Both the position numbers and the translations under genes were made by a program. The notes beneath the pieces are model-generated. The model was not told where the DNA came from. It saw only the letters and a list, made by a program, of their open reading frames with translations, and searched no databases. A DNA stretch of 64,000 bases from Bin55 sp965116055 (GTDB taxonomy: Bacteria; Pseudomonadota; Gammaproteobacteria; Pseudomonadales; Azotimanducaceae): the NCBI GenBank assembly GCA_965116055.1, contig OZ220466.1, forward strand, positions 1,488,001-1,552,000. The letters are read 5' to 3'. Below, in pieces: positions 45,429-54,743 of the stretch (position 1 is its first letter; each line of letters starts with the position of its first letter).

Positions 45429-46232
45429 TTAGATTTTTGCGGCAACGCCGCCGTCTACGTTGATGATCTCGGCGGTAAGGAAACGCGATGCATCCGAAAC
45501 CAAAAATAACACCAGATTTGCGACATCCTGGGGTAAACCGGGACCAGGAATGATTTGGTGAAAATCGAACATCTTCTCGAATACATGATGACCACCATCA
45601 GGATCCTTTGAGGAGCCGCGGGTTGCACCTGGTGTGAGAATTTGACCTGGTCGCACGCAGTTAACGCGGATGTTGTGTTTCCCGCCAACCCCTGCCATGT
45701 AGCGAGTGAGTGCGTCAACGCCTGCCTTGGCTGCGTAATAGGATGCTGAAGTCGTGCCGTACGCATCGGCCATGGCGGGACTAAAACCCCGCTGTGCCGC
45801 GAGCGACGACATATTCACAATGGCTCCGCCGCCGGCTGTCACCAAATGTGGCCAAACGGCTTTGCTCATGTAAAACGTGCCGGTCAAATTCACATCTATG
45901 ACACGTAGCCATTCTTCATCAGGTTCATTCGGAAAATGGCTTCCCGCGCCACCGCCAGCGTTGTTGAAGAGTATGTCGATTCGTCCGTAGGTGTCGACCG
46001 CGGTGGCGACTGCTTGCTTAACGGAATCATTACTACGGACATCACATGGAATAAATGTGGCATCACCGCTATTCGCGCGGATGGCCTCCTCAACGGCCTT
46101 CCCTTCTTCTTCGCGCCGTGCCATCAGGACAACTTTTGCGCCTTCTTGAGCGAACGTGTGAGCAGTAGTTTCTCCAATTCCGCTGTTGCCGCCTGTGACA
46201 ATCGCCACTTTCGAACTCAATTGGTCAGTCAT
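45429..46232 (-). CDS. Short-chain dehydrogenase/reductase (SDR)
   Basis: A 267-residue classical SDR. The cofactor motif TGGNSGIG is at residues 14-21, NNAG at about 90, the catalytic Ser in NMSSLA and Tyr-x-x-x-Lys in SYYAAKAG. The basic residues after the second strand (MARREEEG) suggest NADP preference. C-terminal FLTAEIINVDGGVAAKI is the usual closing strand. Such enzymes oxidise or reduce secondary alcohols and ketones; the substrate is open. It is followed by a PhyH-family dioxygenase on the same strand. Confidence 0.9.
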   Translation of the reverse strand: MTDQLSSKVAIVTGGNSGIGETTAHTFAQEGAKVVLMARREEEGKAVEEAIRANSGDATFIPCDVRSNDSVKQAVATAVDTYGRIDILFNNAGGGAGSHFPNEPDEEWLRVIDVNLTGTFYMSKAVWPHLVTAGGGAIVNMSSLAAQRGFSPAMADAYGTTSASYYAAKAGVDALTRYMAGVGGKHNIRVNCVRPGQILTPGATRGSSKDPDGGHHVFEKMFDFHQIIPGPGLPQDVANLVLFLVSDASRFLTAEIINVDGGVAAKI

Positions 46233-46511
46233 GATTTTTCCTTAAGTAAATGAGAGAGCTTTGCGTGTCGGTTAGTCGTACGGCGCGATAGTCTAAGGAC
46301 GGCGCGACGTTCGGTTGGGCCATTCGGAAAGTTTCGAAACAGAAGAGGTTTTTGGCGCACGGGACTTGGTCGCAACCTCGCGGCGCGGCAAGATGACGTT
46401 TCGTTGATATCTTGCAGTCTATGCAATTGAACAAATTTACAAAGTTGCATAATTCTTTATTCTTGTGCCCTCACTAAAGACAGTGAAATTTTTCGTAGGA
46501 ACGTGAATTCA

Positions 46512-47585
46512 ATGTCTCGGGCACGCGTTCTCAACGGTGGCTTAGCAGTTGTCTTTGCGTTAAGTCTCATCAGTTGTGCGACGGCTAATTTACCGCATAT
46601 TTCCAAGGCGGAACTTGATCTTGAACGTCGTTCTCAACTTGAGCGCACGTTGACGGTTCAGCGCGATCAAACAAGCCGTTTGCACAATCTTTTGTGGCCT
46701 TTGATTGCGAAAAATTCGCGATTTTGCAAAGGTATGTCTCATCAGACGCTTGGCATGCTCTTTGCTGGGCCGTCCACTAACAGTTCAAAGAGCATGAAAC
46801 AGGCTGCCCGTGCCGTGGTCTATGCTCACGAAAACCAGCCTGTGATTTATGCTGTAGCGGAAGGCTCACCTGCGGCAATGGCGGGGCTTCAGACTGGTGA
46901 TCGCATTGTGCGGATCGGCAATTGGATTTGGTCGGCGGAGAAAGCAAAAGAGTTCAATAGCTCAGCATCGGGACGGATGAATTCACTGATGAACCAAGGT
47001 GCTGTTTTGCTTGAACTTGAACGCCGTGACGAACGCATCCAAGTCTCGCTCAATCCTGTGGCCGCGTGTAATGTCACCCTGCGCGTGGAACCGACACTTG
47101 ACGTTCAAGCTCGCACGAACGGCAGAGTCATAACCGTAACTCAAGGCATTGCGGAACGTTTAGACGATGAACAAATTCGTACCGTTCTTGCCCACGAACT
47201 TGCACACTGTGTTCAACGTCATACACGACATGCATCTTTGCATGCAAGTACCGGTTTGCTCATTGATCTTGCGATTCTCAGTCAACGCATTTGGATGGGC
47301 GGATTGTTCTCTACGGTGACGCGTAATGCAAGTTCTATCGGTCTAGAACGGGAAGCAGACTATGTTGCGATGTATCTTCTCGCAAACGCCGGCCTTGATA
47401 CAGCAAATCGCGGTGAGATATGGCGCGAACTTGCGGATGAGGTATCGTTCGAATCAACATTTTTAACAACGCATCCATATAGCCCTGAGCGGTATCTATT
47501 GATGAATAAGACACACGAAGAAATCGAGGCCAAGCGCCGGGCTGGCGAGCCGCTTGTACCGAATGGCGTACGTATGCGCAAGTGA
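46512..47585 (+). CDS. M48-family metalloprotease lipoprotein with PDZ domain
   Basis: A 357-residue predicted lipoprotein protease. The start at ATG 46512 lies 11 bases after TAGGA and gives a lipobox LISC with Cys22; GTG 46503 would be too close to that site. A PDZ-like domain is at about 100-180 (AVAEGSPAAMAGLQTGDRIVRIGN), unusual placement before the catalytic domain. The zinc site is LAHELAHCVQRH (His228, Glu229, His232), with the third ligand Glu in LEREADYVAMYLL. The domain order and length suit periplasmic quality-control proteases of the BepA/LoiP neighbourhood, here with PDZ in place of TPR. It is divergent from the SDR gene. Confidence 0.87.
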   Translation: MSRARVLNGGLAVVFALSLISCATANLPHISKAELDLERRSQLERTLTVQRDQTSRLHNLLWPLIAKNSRFCKGMSHQTLGMLFAGPSTNSSKSMKQAARAVVYAHENQPVIYAVAEGSPAAMAGLQTGDRIVRIGNWIWSAEKAKEFNSSASGRMNSLMNQGAVLLELERRDERIQVSLNPVAACNVTLRVEPTLDVQARTNGRVITVTQGIAERLDDEQIRTVLAHELAHCVQRHTRHASLHASTGLLIDLAILSQRIWMGGLFSTVTRNASSIGLEREADYVAMYLLANAGLDTANRGEIWRELADEVSFESTFLTTHPYSPERYLLMNKTHEEIEAKRRAGEPLVPNGVRMRK

Positions 47586-47632
47586 CGTATCAACTAGGTT
47601 AACTGAACTAAGAATATGAGAGGGTTGGTCGA

Positions 47633-49081
47633 ATGAAAGCAATCATGATCATGTACGATTCCCTAAACCGGCATATGCTCCCCAATTACGGGTGCGATTG
47701 GACCTTGGCGCCGAATTTCAAACGCTTAGGGGAGCGTACCGTGACGTTCGACAATCACTACGTAGGTAGTATGCCGTGCATACCAGCACGCAGAGAACTG
47801 CACACAGGACGCCACAATTTCCTCCACCGGTCGTGGGGTCCTTACGAGCCGTTCGACGACTCTACGTTCGCGATATTGCGCGCTAACGACGTTTACACGC
47901 ACCTTGTGTCCGATCACTACCACTACTGGGAAGACGGTGGGGCGACGTATCACCATCGCTATTCCAGTTGGATCAATGTGCGTGGGCAAGAAGGCGATGC
48001 CTGGAAAGGCGAAGTCAGGGATCCTGAACTCCCCGATCACTATGGACGTGTGGTAAGGCAAGATTGGATTAACCGCAAGTACATGCAGGAGGAGCGACTG
48101 ACCCCGCAAGCCCGCACTTTTGCTGCGGGCCTTGAGTTTTTAGAAACAAATTGCGACGAAGACCACTGGTACCTGCAAATCGAAACCTTCGACCCTCATG
48201 AACCATTCTTCACGTTAAAGCAATGGAAAGATCGCTACAACTACGCGTGGGACGGTCCGCACTTTGATTGGCCGAAGTACGAACGTGTAACTGAAGACCC
48301 TGATGCTGTCGAGTATGTACGTCATCAATACGCCGCTCTGTTAACGCAATGCGACCACTATCTCGGAACCGTCATTGATTTCATGGATCAACACGATATG
48401 TGGGACGATACGATGTTGATGGTCGTAACCGACCATGGTTTTCTCTTAGGCGAGCACGACTGGTGGGGGAAGATGCGGATGCCGTGGTACAACGAGACTG
48501 CGCACATTCCGTTTTTTATTTGGGATCCACGTACCGGTAAACGGCATGTTCGGCGCACCAGTTTGACGCAAGCGATTGATGTAGGTCCTACCTTACTTAG
48601 CTATTTCGGCGTCAAGCAACCGCAGGACATGCAAGGATTCGACTTGCTGGGCGTGATGCAAGATGATAAGAAGGTTAGAGAAGCGTCGATTTACGGGATG
48701 TTCGGTGGGCATGTCAACGTGACCGACGGTAAATATGTCTACATGCGTGCGCCGCGCGAGGGTAACGGACCGCTTAACCATTACACGCTTGTGCCCATGC
48801 ATATGCGGAGTCCGTTTAGTACGACCGAATTAGCCAACATGAAGTGGCATGAAGGGTTTAGCTTTACCAAGGGTTGTCCAGTGATGCGAATTCCTGCACC
48901 AGGTATGGCTAGAGTAACGACTGAATTTAAGACTCAATTGTTCGATCTGGAGCAAGATCCAGGCCAAGTGAATCCTATGCAAGATCCGGAGATTGAGCAG
49001 CGCATGACTGATATGATGCGTGATGCCATGGTTCGCAATGATGCACCACCAGAACAGTTCGAGCGGCTTGAGATAAATTAA
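47633..49081 (+). CDS. Sulfatase family protein (type I, formylglycine-dependent)
   Basis: A 482-residue sulfatase of the alkaline phosphatase superfamily. The maturation motif is C49-I-P51-A-R53, within SMPCIPARRELHTGR, so Cys49 would be converted to formylglycine. Metal ligands are in IMYDSLNRHMLPNYG and VVTDHGFLLGEHDWWGK. No signal peptide is visible (the N terminus goes straight into the first strand), so it is probably cytosolic. Family members hydrolyse sulfate esters of sugars, aromatics or choline. A sulfatase-maturating enzyme gene is not in the window. It is followed by a Gfo/Idh/MocA oxidoreductase, in keeping with breakdown of a sulfated sugar or polyol, which remains inference. 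Confidence 0.88.
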   Translation: MKAIMIMYDSLNRHMLPNYGCDWTLAPNFKRLGERTVTFDNHYVGSMPCIPARRELHTGRHNFLHRSWGPYEPFDDSTFAILRANDVYTHLVSDHYHYWEDGGATYHHRYSSWINVRGQEGDAWKGEVRDPELPDHYGRVVRQDWINRKYMQEERLTPQARTFAAGLEFLETNCDEDHWYLQIETFDPHEPFFTLKQWKDRYNYAWDGPHFDWPKYERVTEDPDAVEYVRHQYAALLTQCDHYLGTVIDFMDQHDMWDDTMLMVVTDHGFLLGEHDWWGKMRMPWYNETAHIPFFIWDPRTGKRHVRRTSLTQAIDVGPTLLSYFGVKQPQDMQGFDLLGVMQDDKKVREASIYGMFGGHVNVTDGKYVYMRAPREGNGPLNHYTLVPMHMRSPFSTTELANMKWHEGFSFTKGCPVMRIPAPGMARVTTEFKTQLFDLEQDPGQVNPMQDPEIEQRMTDMMRDAMVRNDAPPEQFERLEIN

Positions 49082-49230
49082 GCGGAATATGCACTCAAAG
49101 GGCTACCCGCGAACTCTCATTTAATAGGCTGATGACATCCGATCTCACAGGGCGAACAAGAGCGTTTAAGCAGCTAGTCGAGAATGGCAGAACTCAAGAA
49201 TGACAATCCTCAAGATCTAGGCATCTAAGT

Positions 49231-50247
49231 GTGACTAGCGACATACTCAAGTTGGCGATGGTTGGTTGCGGCGGTATCGCAAAGGCTCATTGGTACGGTA
49301 TTCAGCAGCATGCACCGTCTATTGAGGTAATAGCCGTTGTCGACGTGAATGAACAAGCGGCACAAAATTTCGGCAAACGCGTCAACGCTCAATCATTTAC
49401 TTCGCTTGAGCGCTGCTTGCGTGAAAGTGCAGTTGATGCGGTCGACCTCATGCTTCCCCACCACTTACACGAATGGGGCGCCAATCTGTGCTATCGCGCA
49501 GGAAAGCATGTCGTACTTGAGAAACCGATTGCGATGGACATTTTGACGGCAGAGTGTATTTTGAATGGGGCAAAGAAAGCGGGCGTTAAGTTGATGGTTG
49601 CCGAGCAGGCGCAGTACTGGATGGATGTTGTCGAGGCACGTAAGTTAATTGATGCCGATTCGATCGGTGATGTCATTACAGGCAAGGCTTGTTTTTACGA
49701 TCCGCTTAAGCCATTCAACGCCAGCAACTTACCTTGGCGATTCAAGCTTGCACAGGCAGGAGGTGGTATCAGCATAGATGGCGGCGCTCATTGGATTCGG
49801 CCGATGCGCATGATGCTTGGTGAGATTGATGAAGTTATTGCCTCCACTGCTCGATTTATTCCTGAAATGGAAGGTGAATCAATGGCTCAAGCGCTATTGC
49901 GTTTCGAAAGTGGCGTTATCGGCACCTTTCAAGCGATACAAAGCACCGGCGCTTTGGCTCCTATTGAGGAATTTCGCATCACAGGGACCAAAGGCGAGCT
50001 AGTTATTGAACGAGGGCGCGATGGCAGACTTATGCTTTATAACAATATATTTCCGGATGGTAGGGAAGTGATGAGTGCGTTTGAAAGCAAAGCGGCTTCG
50101 TATGGCATGGAGTTGGCTGATTTTGCCGCACATGTATTGGAGGACACACCACTAGCAGCACCACCGGAATATGCGTTGGGAGAACTCCGCACAGCAATCG
50201 CAATGTATCGCAGTGTGAGAACCGGTCAATGGGAAAAAGTTTGGTAG
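49231..50247 (+). CDS. Gfo/Idh/MocA family oxidoreductase
   Basis: A 338-residue NAD(P)-dependent oxidoreductase. The N-terminal Rossmann motif is MVGCGGIAKAHW, and GKHVVLEKPIAMD holds the conserved Lys of the EKP motif. GGGISIDGGAHWIRPMRMMLGEI supplies the family's substrate-binding D..H pair (in two pieces). Known relatives oxidise inositols, sugars or cyclic polyols. The start is a GTG at 49231; an ATG at 49258 would cut into the first strand. It follows the sulfatase by 149 bases on the same strand, so the two might be coexpressed. Confidence 0.87.
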   Translation: MTSDILKLAMVGCGGIAKAHWYGIQQHAPSIEVIAVVDVNEQAAQNFGKRVNAQSFTSLERCLRESAVDAVDLMLPHHLHEWGANLCYRAGKHVVLEKPIAMDILTAECILNGAKKAGVKLMVAEQAQYWMDVVEARKLIDADSIGDVITGKACFYDPLKPFNASNLPWRFKLAQAGGGISIDGGAHWIRPMRMMLGEIDEVIASTARFIPEMEGESMAQALLRFESGVIGTFQAIQSTGALAPIEEFRITGTKGELVIERGRDGRLMLYNNIFPDGREVMSAFESKAASYGMELADFAAHVLEDTPLAAPPEYALGELRTAIAMYRSVRTGQWEKVW

Positions 50248-50515
50248 CGTGATAACCTCGTTCCTAAAAGTTCAGTCTATTAGGTGAGCTTTTTCCAAGA
50301 CGAACTGTAGTCTTGGACGTACGCTTGCTCTAGTCGTGGCCAGGCGTTATCCGACACTGAATGAGTACAACTCTGTATTTGAATTGTTTGCAATACACTC
50401 AAATGCGAGCACTCCACGACCAATCTCGCTGGTGCCGCTCACCGACAAGCCCAGAACCAACGTATCGGACTATCGCTTGAATACCGCGCCCCGTGTTACT
50501 TATGCATGTGTTGAT

Positions 50516-51313
50516 CTATATTGACTCTAGCAATTTCTTCAATCCGCTTCCTAAGCGGGAAATCGCAGCACTGTAAATAAACCGATCCCAGCCAATACAA
50601 AAGTGTCGCACACCTAAATCGACATACCGTTTGGCTTGCTCAACTTCGCCGATTTCGATACGTGGTGGTACGTCATACTCAATTGATTTTTTAATTACTA
50701 ACTCCTCATACTCGCGCATCTTAGGGCTACCTTGTAGGGAGGGGTCGCCTGTTGAGAAGCTGAAATCCGCTGGGCCCCATTGCGTCATGTCAATGCCGCG
50801 TTCTTTTGCGCGTTGGAGAACCGCGTCAATATTGTCTACGGTTACCGCCTTTTCTATCATGATCACTGACACGATCGAATCAAGATCAACACCGTAGGTC
50901 TTGATGTTGTACCCCGATAACGCTGGTCGACGCAGCTTGACGCCCATTTTGGCATCGTTACCAGGTTTGTCCGGTCGAATGGCTTCGTGACATAGATCAA
51001 CATCTTCAGCAGTACGAACATCCGTGAACAATACGGACTTGAAGCCGGCGCCAAGAGCGACTTGTGCCCAGAACGCCTGCGCTTCTTGATCAAGTTTGAT
51101 CATCAATGGGAGATTTCCGCACTGACCAGCACGTGCTAGGTGGTAGAGAAGGCTCATATCAAATGTGGAATACTCGCCTACGAATTCGGCATAGTCGAAG
51201 AAACCCGAATCGCCGATCATTTCTGGAATATCAGGTTCAGCGAAAAGAAAGTGCGTGCCGATAGTAGGGAGACCTTTATCCAATTTTTGACGAAAGGTGT
51301 TTTCCATGATCAT
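50516..51313 (-). CDS. HpcH/HpaI aldolase/citrate lyase family protein
   Basis: A 265-residue TIM-barrel class II aldolase of the HpcH/HpaI family. Segments GTHFLFAEPDIPEMIGDSGFFDYAEFVGEY (start), VSVIMIEKAV (metal-binding Glu strand) and ADFSFSTGDPSLQG (metal-binding Asp region) fit the family. These enzymes cleave 2-keto-4-hydroxy acids to pyruvate and an aldehyde. Some residues are less standard than in HpaI, so a related lyase is possible. ATG 51307 is an alternative start. It is convergent with the Gfo/Idh gene and divergent from the TonB receptor gene. Confidence 0.8.
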   Translation of the reverse strand: MIMENTFRQKLDKGLPTIGTHFLFAEPDIPEMIGDSGFFDYAEFVGEYSTFDMSLLYHLARAGQCGNLPLMIKLDQEAQAFWAQVALGAGFKSVLFTDVRTAEDVDLCHEAIRPDKPGNDAKMGVKLRRPALSGYNIKTYGVDLDSIVSVIMIEKAVTVDNIDAVLQRAKERGIDMTQWGPADFSFSTGDPSLQGSPKMREYEELVIKKSIEYDVPPRIEIGEVEQAKRYVDLGVRHFCIGWDRFIYSAAISRLGSGLKKLLESI

Positions 51314-51578
51314 GAGGCGATTCCTGGGTCTGTCATGCGGGTTCCGCTACACCAGAGATGAACGGTTGGGAAATGTTACGAATGCATTAACAATGACGAA
51401 CTCACGGTCGAGCATTACCGTATACGCTCAAATATCATCTCCGTCTAGACATAAAGATCGTGTTATAAGAGGCTTTACATATCTTCGTGTAAGAACGGCA
51501 AGCGCCTATCGGAATGCCATCTCATTTATTTGACGGTCTTTTATCTCACGATTTTAAAATTGTCAATGAGGGTGCTTT

Positions 51579-51600
51579 TTCCAATTTGGTTCTATTGGAA
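51579..51600. repeat. Hairpin-forming dyad upstream of the TonB receptor gene
   Basis: TTCCAAT and ATTGGAA are a perfect 7-base inverted repeat with an 8-base spacer, 88 bases before the receptor start. It could be a regulator site or an RNA hairpin in the leader. Confidence 0.3.
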
Positions 51601-51621
51601 GGCAAATACAATCAGTTTCGA

Positions 51622-51635
51622 GGCAGCATGCTGCC
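51622..51635. promoter_or_regulatory. 14-base palindrome upstream of the TonB receptor gene
   Basis: GGCAGCATGCTGCC is a perfect palindrome 53 bases before the receptor start. With the neighbouring dyad it suggests transcriptional control of receptor synthesis. The rest of the 374-base spacer (51314-51687) shows nothing else I can name. Confidence 0.3.
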
Positions 51636-51687
51636 ATTGACAGCTAGCGATAAACACCAATTCGAATAAATTTCCACGGGATAAACC

Positions 51688-54222
51688 ATGTTCTTAATTC
51701 GAGTCATTTCAAGTTGTATGCTCGTCGTCATAACTCAAAACTTGTTAGGACAGAACGACGAAAGCAGTAGCAGTGACGATCGAACCATTGAGGAAGTCGT
51801 TGTACTTGGTACGCTTACCCGTCTTGAGAGCAAGGCTGAGGAATTACCAGTACCTGTTGATGTACACAATGATTTTGAACTTGATAGCACGGGTGAATTC
51901 GATCTTGGTGCAGCACTTACCAAATTAGCGCCTTCCTTTAATTACTCGCGCCATGCTGTCGGGGACGGCGCTCTGTTAACGGCCGCAACGCTTCGTGGTA
52001 TGGCCCCGGATCAGACACTTGTACTTGTCAACGGTAAACGTCGACATAGCATGGCGTGGTTACGGGTGTTGGATGGCGTTGTTGGTTACGGAACGGGCGG
52101 AACGGATCTACGGTCTATTCCAACGGCTGCTGTGGCACGAGTTGAAGTCATGCGGGACGGCGCTGCGGCGCAGTATGGTTCCGATGCGATAGCGGGTGTG
52201 ATAAATCTCGCGCTTAAGCAAGATACGGACAGCGAACTAAACCTGCATGCTGGTCAAGCTCCGGGTGCCGATGCTGGGCGTGTTGGCATGTCTTTTAACG
52301 GAGGGATGAAGCTTGGTTTTGACGGCTACATTAATCTGACCGGCGAGTGGTACGACAACGATCCACTGCATCAATACGGTGGCAACGGTGGGTTTGATCC
52401 CAACTATCAAGATGAGCTAGTAACGTACAGCTCGCCTGATCACACGGGTCAATTGTTCTTTATCAATGCTGCGCTGCCGGTCGGAGAAGCGGGCGAACTT
52501 TATTCGTTTGGTGGTGCTTCGTTACGCGAGGGCACGTCAAGCGGAGCTGCGCGGTTTAGGTACAAATACTGGGATGGCATTAAGACAGGTAGTGACACAT
52601 TGGATTTCGTGTTGCCGAACTTTATTAATTTTCATGAACGCAATGCTCACCCCGTATATCCGAATGGCTTCGTACCATATGAAGAGTCTGAAATAAGTGA
52701 TACGTCCTTGACGCTAGGATGGCGCACTGCTATGGGGCATTGGAACTTAGATCTGAGTCTAGGTTTCGGTAAAAACACGTTCGATTTTGGGGTCTCAAAT
52801 TCAATCAATGCGTCAATTGCAGCTCAATACGTTTTATTGAATCCAGATGCAAGCGTTTCCGACGTGATCGCCCATTCTGGGCCCACGGAAGGAAGCAGCG
52901 GGGGTATTGAGTTCGCGCAAACGACCTTTAATGTAGACATTCGGCGAACATTTACAGATAGTTTCGTGTCTGCGTTTGCCTCTGGATTAGAACGCCGGCA
53001 GGAATCGTACCAACAGAATGCAGGTATAGAAGCTTCTTGGTCCTGTGGTCTCCCTCATGCGAGAGACTATGGGGCGTTTGCGATTGGCCCGGACGGAAAA
53101 CCATTAGATGGCATCGTTGCTGCTTGCGGATTTCAAGGGTACCCTGGATACAGCCCCCGTAATGCTCAATTGAGCGATGATAGTCGTGATAGTTCGGCGG
53201 CTTTTCTGGAGATAGAAAGTCAACCTTTCACGAATTTCACATTGGGTATAGCGCTTCGTGTAGAAGATTACAGCGATGCCGGTGATAGTATGACCGGCAA
53301 ACTCGCGGCCAGAATGCAGTTGTCGGAAACACTTGCAATTCGGAGTGCGATTTCAACGGGATTTCGCGCGCCCAGTTTGTCGCAGCGACGATTCAATTCA
53401 ATCCTCTTCGTGGCAAGCGATACTGGCTTATCTACTACATTCGCAGCTAATGAAGGTCATCCAATTGCCAGATTATTTGGCGTGGAAGCTCTAAAGCATG
53501 AAACGGCTACTAACTGGAGCGCGGGGATCGTCGGTCAATCCTCGAATGGTCAATTCCGTTATTCCATGGACTTCTACAACATAGACATTGACGATCGCGT
53601 CGTCAGGTCGGCAGGACTTGCATGTGTGGGATTAGCAGCTTGTGACAATGAGCATACATCAACTGCGGCGTTCTTTTTTAATGGCGTGGACACAAAAACT
53701 CAGGGCATAGATATATCGACTTCGTGGGGTATGCCATTCGTTGACGGGTATCTGTGGTTATCCGCCAATGGACATAGGAATAAGACTGAAATCACGGATC
53801 GCCATTTACCCGCAAAGGCTCCTGCAGACCTTAGTTTCGACGATTACTATGGAGGCTGGGCAGCAGATCTACTTGAGCGTGGACAACCGCGATTGCAAGC
53901 AAACGTTAGCGCCAGTTGGCAACGCGATACTTGGGGTGCCCTATTGCGTATGAATCACTTTGGCGAAACCACACAGCACCCTCTAGCGACAGACCCAGTG
54001 GCGGTCGCCGCAGATCAGACTATGGACTTAGAAGCATGGCTTGAGCAAGGTGCGATCCGTTTGGTGCTCGGTGTAAATAACGCGTTCAATACATTGCCTA
54101 CCGAGTTATCAAAGCTTCACACGATGAACGTGCTCTGGGGTATACGCTATCCAACGGATACACCGTTTGGACTAGAAGGTCGCTATGCTTACTTGAACCT
54201 GAAATATCGCTTTAACATGTAG
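51688..54222 (+). CDS. TonB-dependent outer-membrane receptor
   Basis: An 844-residue outer-membrane transporter. A signal peptide of about 22 residues (MFLIRVISSCMLVVITQNLL) is followed by an acidic stretch and the TonB-box/plug start IEEVVVLGT. The plug domain (about 60-180) has TLRGMAPDQTLVLVNGKRRH and AVARVEVMRDGAAAQYGSDAIAGVINL. The remaining 22-strand barrel includes AIRSAISTGFRAPSLSQR and ends in LEGRYAYLNLKYRFNM, with the last Phe two residues from the end. FNGG..LGFDGYINLTGEW-like strands and a long insert with two cysteines (WSCGLP...AACGF) are extracellular. Such receptors import siderophores, vitamins or oligosaccharides; ligand unknown. It starts a unit alone, downstream of dyad-rich leader DNA. 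Confidence 0.92.
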   Translation: MFLIRVISSCMLVVITQNLLGQNDESSSSDDRTIEEVVVLGTLTRLESKAEELPVPVDVHNDFELDSTGEFDLGAALTKLAPSFNYSRHAVGDGALLTAATLRGMAPDQTLVLVNGKRRHSMAWLRVLDGVVGYGTGGTDLRSIPTAAVARVEVMRDGAAAQYGSDAIAGVINLALKQDTDSELNLHAGQAPGADAGRVGMSFNGGMKLGFDGYINLTGEWYDNDPLHQYGGNGGFDPNYQDELVTYSSPDHTGQLFFINAALPVGEAGELYSFGGASLREGTSSGAARFRYKYWDGIKTGSDTLDFVLPNFINFHERNAHPVYPNGFVPYEESEISDTSLTLGWRTAMGHWNLDLSLGFGKNTFDFGVSNSINASIAAQYVLLNPDASVSDVIAHSGPTEGSSGGIEFAQTTFNVDIRRTFTDSFVSAFASGLERRQESYQQNAGIEASWSCGLPHARDYGAFAIGPDGKPLDGIVAACGFQGYPGYSPRNAQLSDDSRDSSAAFLEIESQPFTNFTLGIALRVEDYSDAGDSMTGKLAARMQLSETLAIRSAISTGFRAPSLSQRRFNSILFVASDTGLSTTFAANEGHPIARLFGVEALKHETATNWSAGIVGQSSNGQFRYSMDFYNIDIDDRVVRSAGLACVGLAACDNEHTSTAAFFFNGVDTKTQGIDISTSWGMPFVDGYLWLSANGHRNKTEITDRHLPAKAPADLSFDDYYGGWAADLLERGQPRLQANVSASWQRDTWGALLRMNHFGETTQHPLATDPVAVAADQTMDLEAWLEQGAIRLVLGVNNAFNTLPTELSKLHTMNVLWGIRYPTDTPFGLEGRYAYLNLKYRFNM

Positions 54223-54269
54223 CGGTTGAATCAAATAAGGTGAGTAGTTATCGGCTGCTAGCAGTAAGT

Positions 54270-54610
54270 AAACACCACTTTTGAATGCATCTCCCAAGGT
54301 ACGTTGATGTTGCGTATCATGCCGAGATGATAGAGGAGATCCTGCTTACGTAATGTATTAAGCAGGTGTGATCTATACAAGTCGGCCAAATCAACCATGG
54401 ACGGCCGCGTAGCGATGTGAGAAGGCATCTCCCCCCCCCCCTCTCGTTCGTGCACGCGTTGAACATGTTTTTGCCTGTGGCAAGACGCATTGCGATAACG
54501 TGAATCCACATCATCGGTCTGGACTGCGCATTGGTGCGCTTGAACCGTTGACAGCGGCTTGTTTTGAAACGGCTAACCCGTCCTAGCGCGTTTGCAATCG
54601 CCCAAAGATG
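54270..54610 (+). pseudogene. IS5-family transposase fragment, heavily decayed
   Basis: Only the C-terminal third of a transposase is traceable. YVDVAYHAEMIEEILLT (about 54300-54350) matches the YADxAYxxxxIExxL region of IS5-type enzymes, then several stops, then RVEHVFACGKTH (about 54456-54490) and, in another frame, IIGLDCALVRL. These align with the same segments in the more complete relic at 38.7-39.7 kb, so both probably come from related elements. A C11 tract interrupts it. It is not functional. Confidence 0.65.
54431..54441 (+). repeat. C11 homopolymer tract
   Basis: Eleven consecutive C residues inside the IS5 relic, between the TonB receptor and aromatic amino acid hydroxylase genes. 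It is outside any functional gene, so slippage here would probably be neutral. Confidence 0.6.
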
Positions 54611-54743
54611 AGGTACATACGCTTTACCCAGGAGGACGGCATCCGGCCTTGATGTATGAGTTATTTTCAATATAGATAAGGAAATTAATTACTTGTTCTA
54701 TAAGTGACAAACTAGTTATATAAATTACTTAAAATTAAGCGTT

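Noticed and set aside
54258..54670. Minus-strand frames of 83 and 117 codons over the C11 tract
   Set aside because: They are the complement of an IS5 transposase relic on the plus strand.
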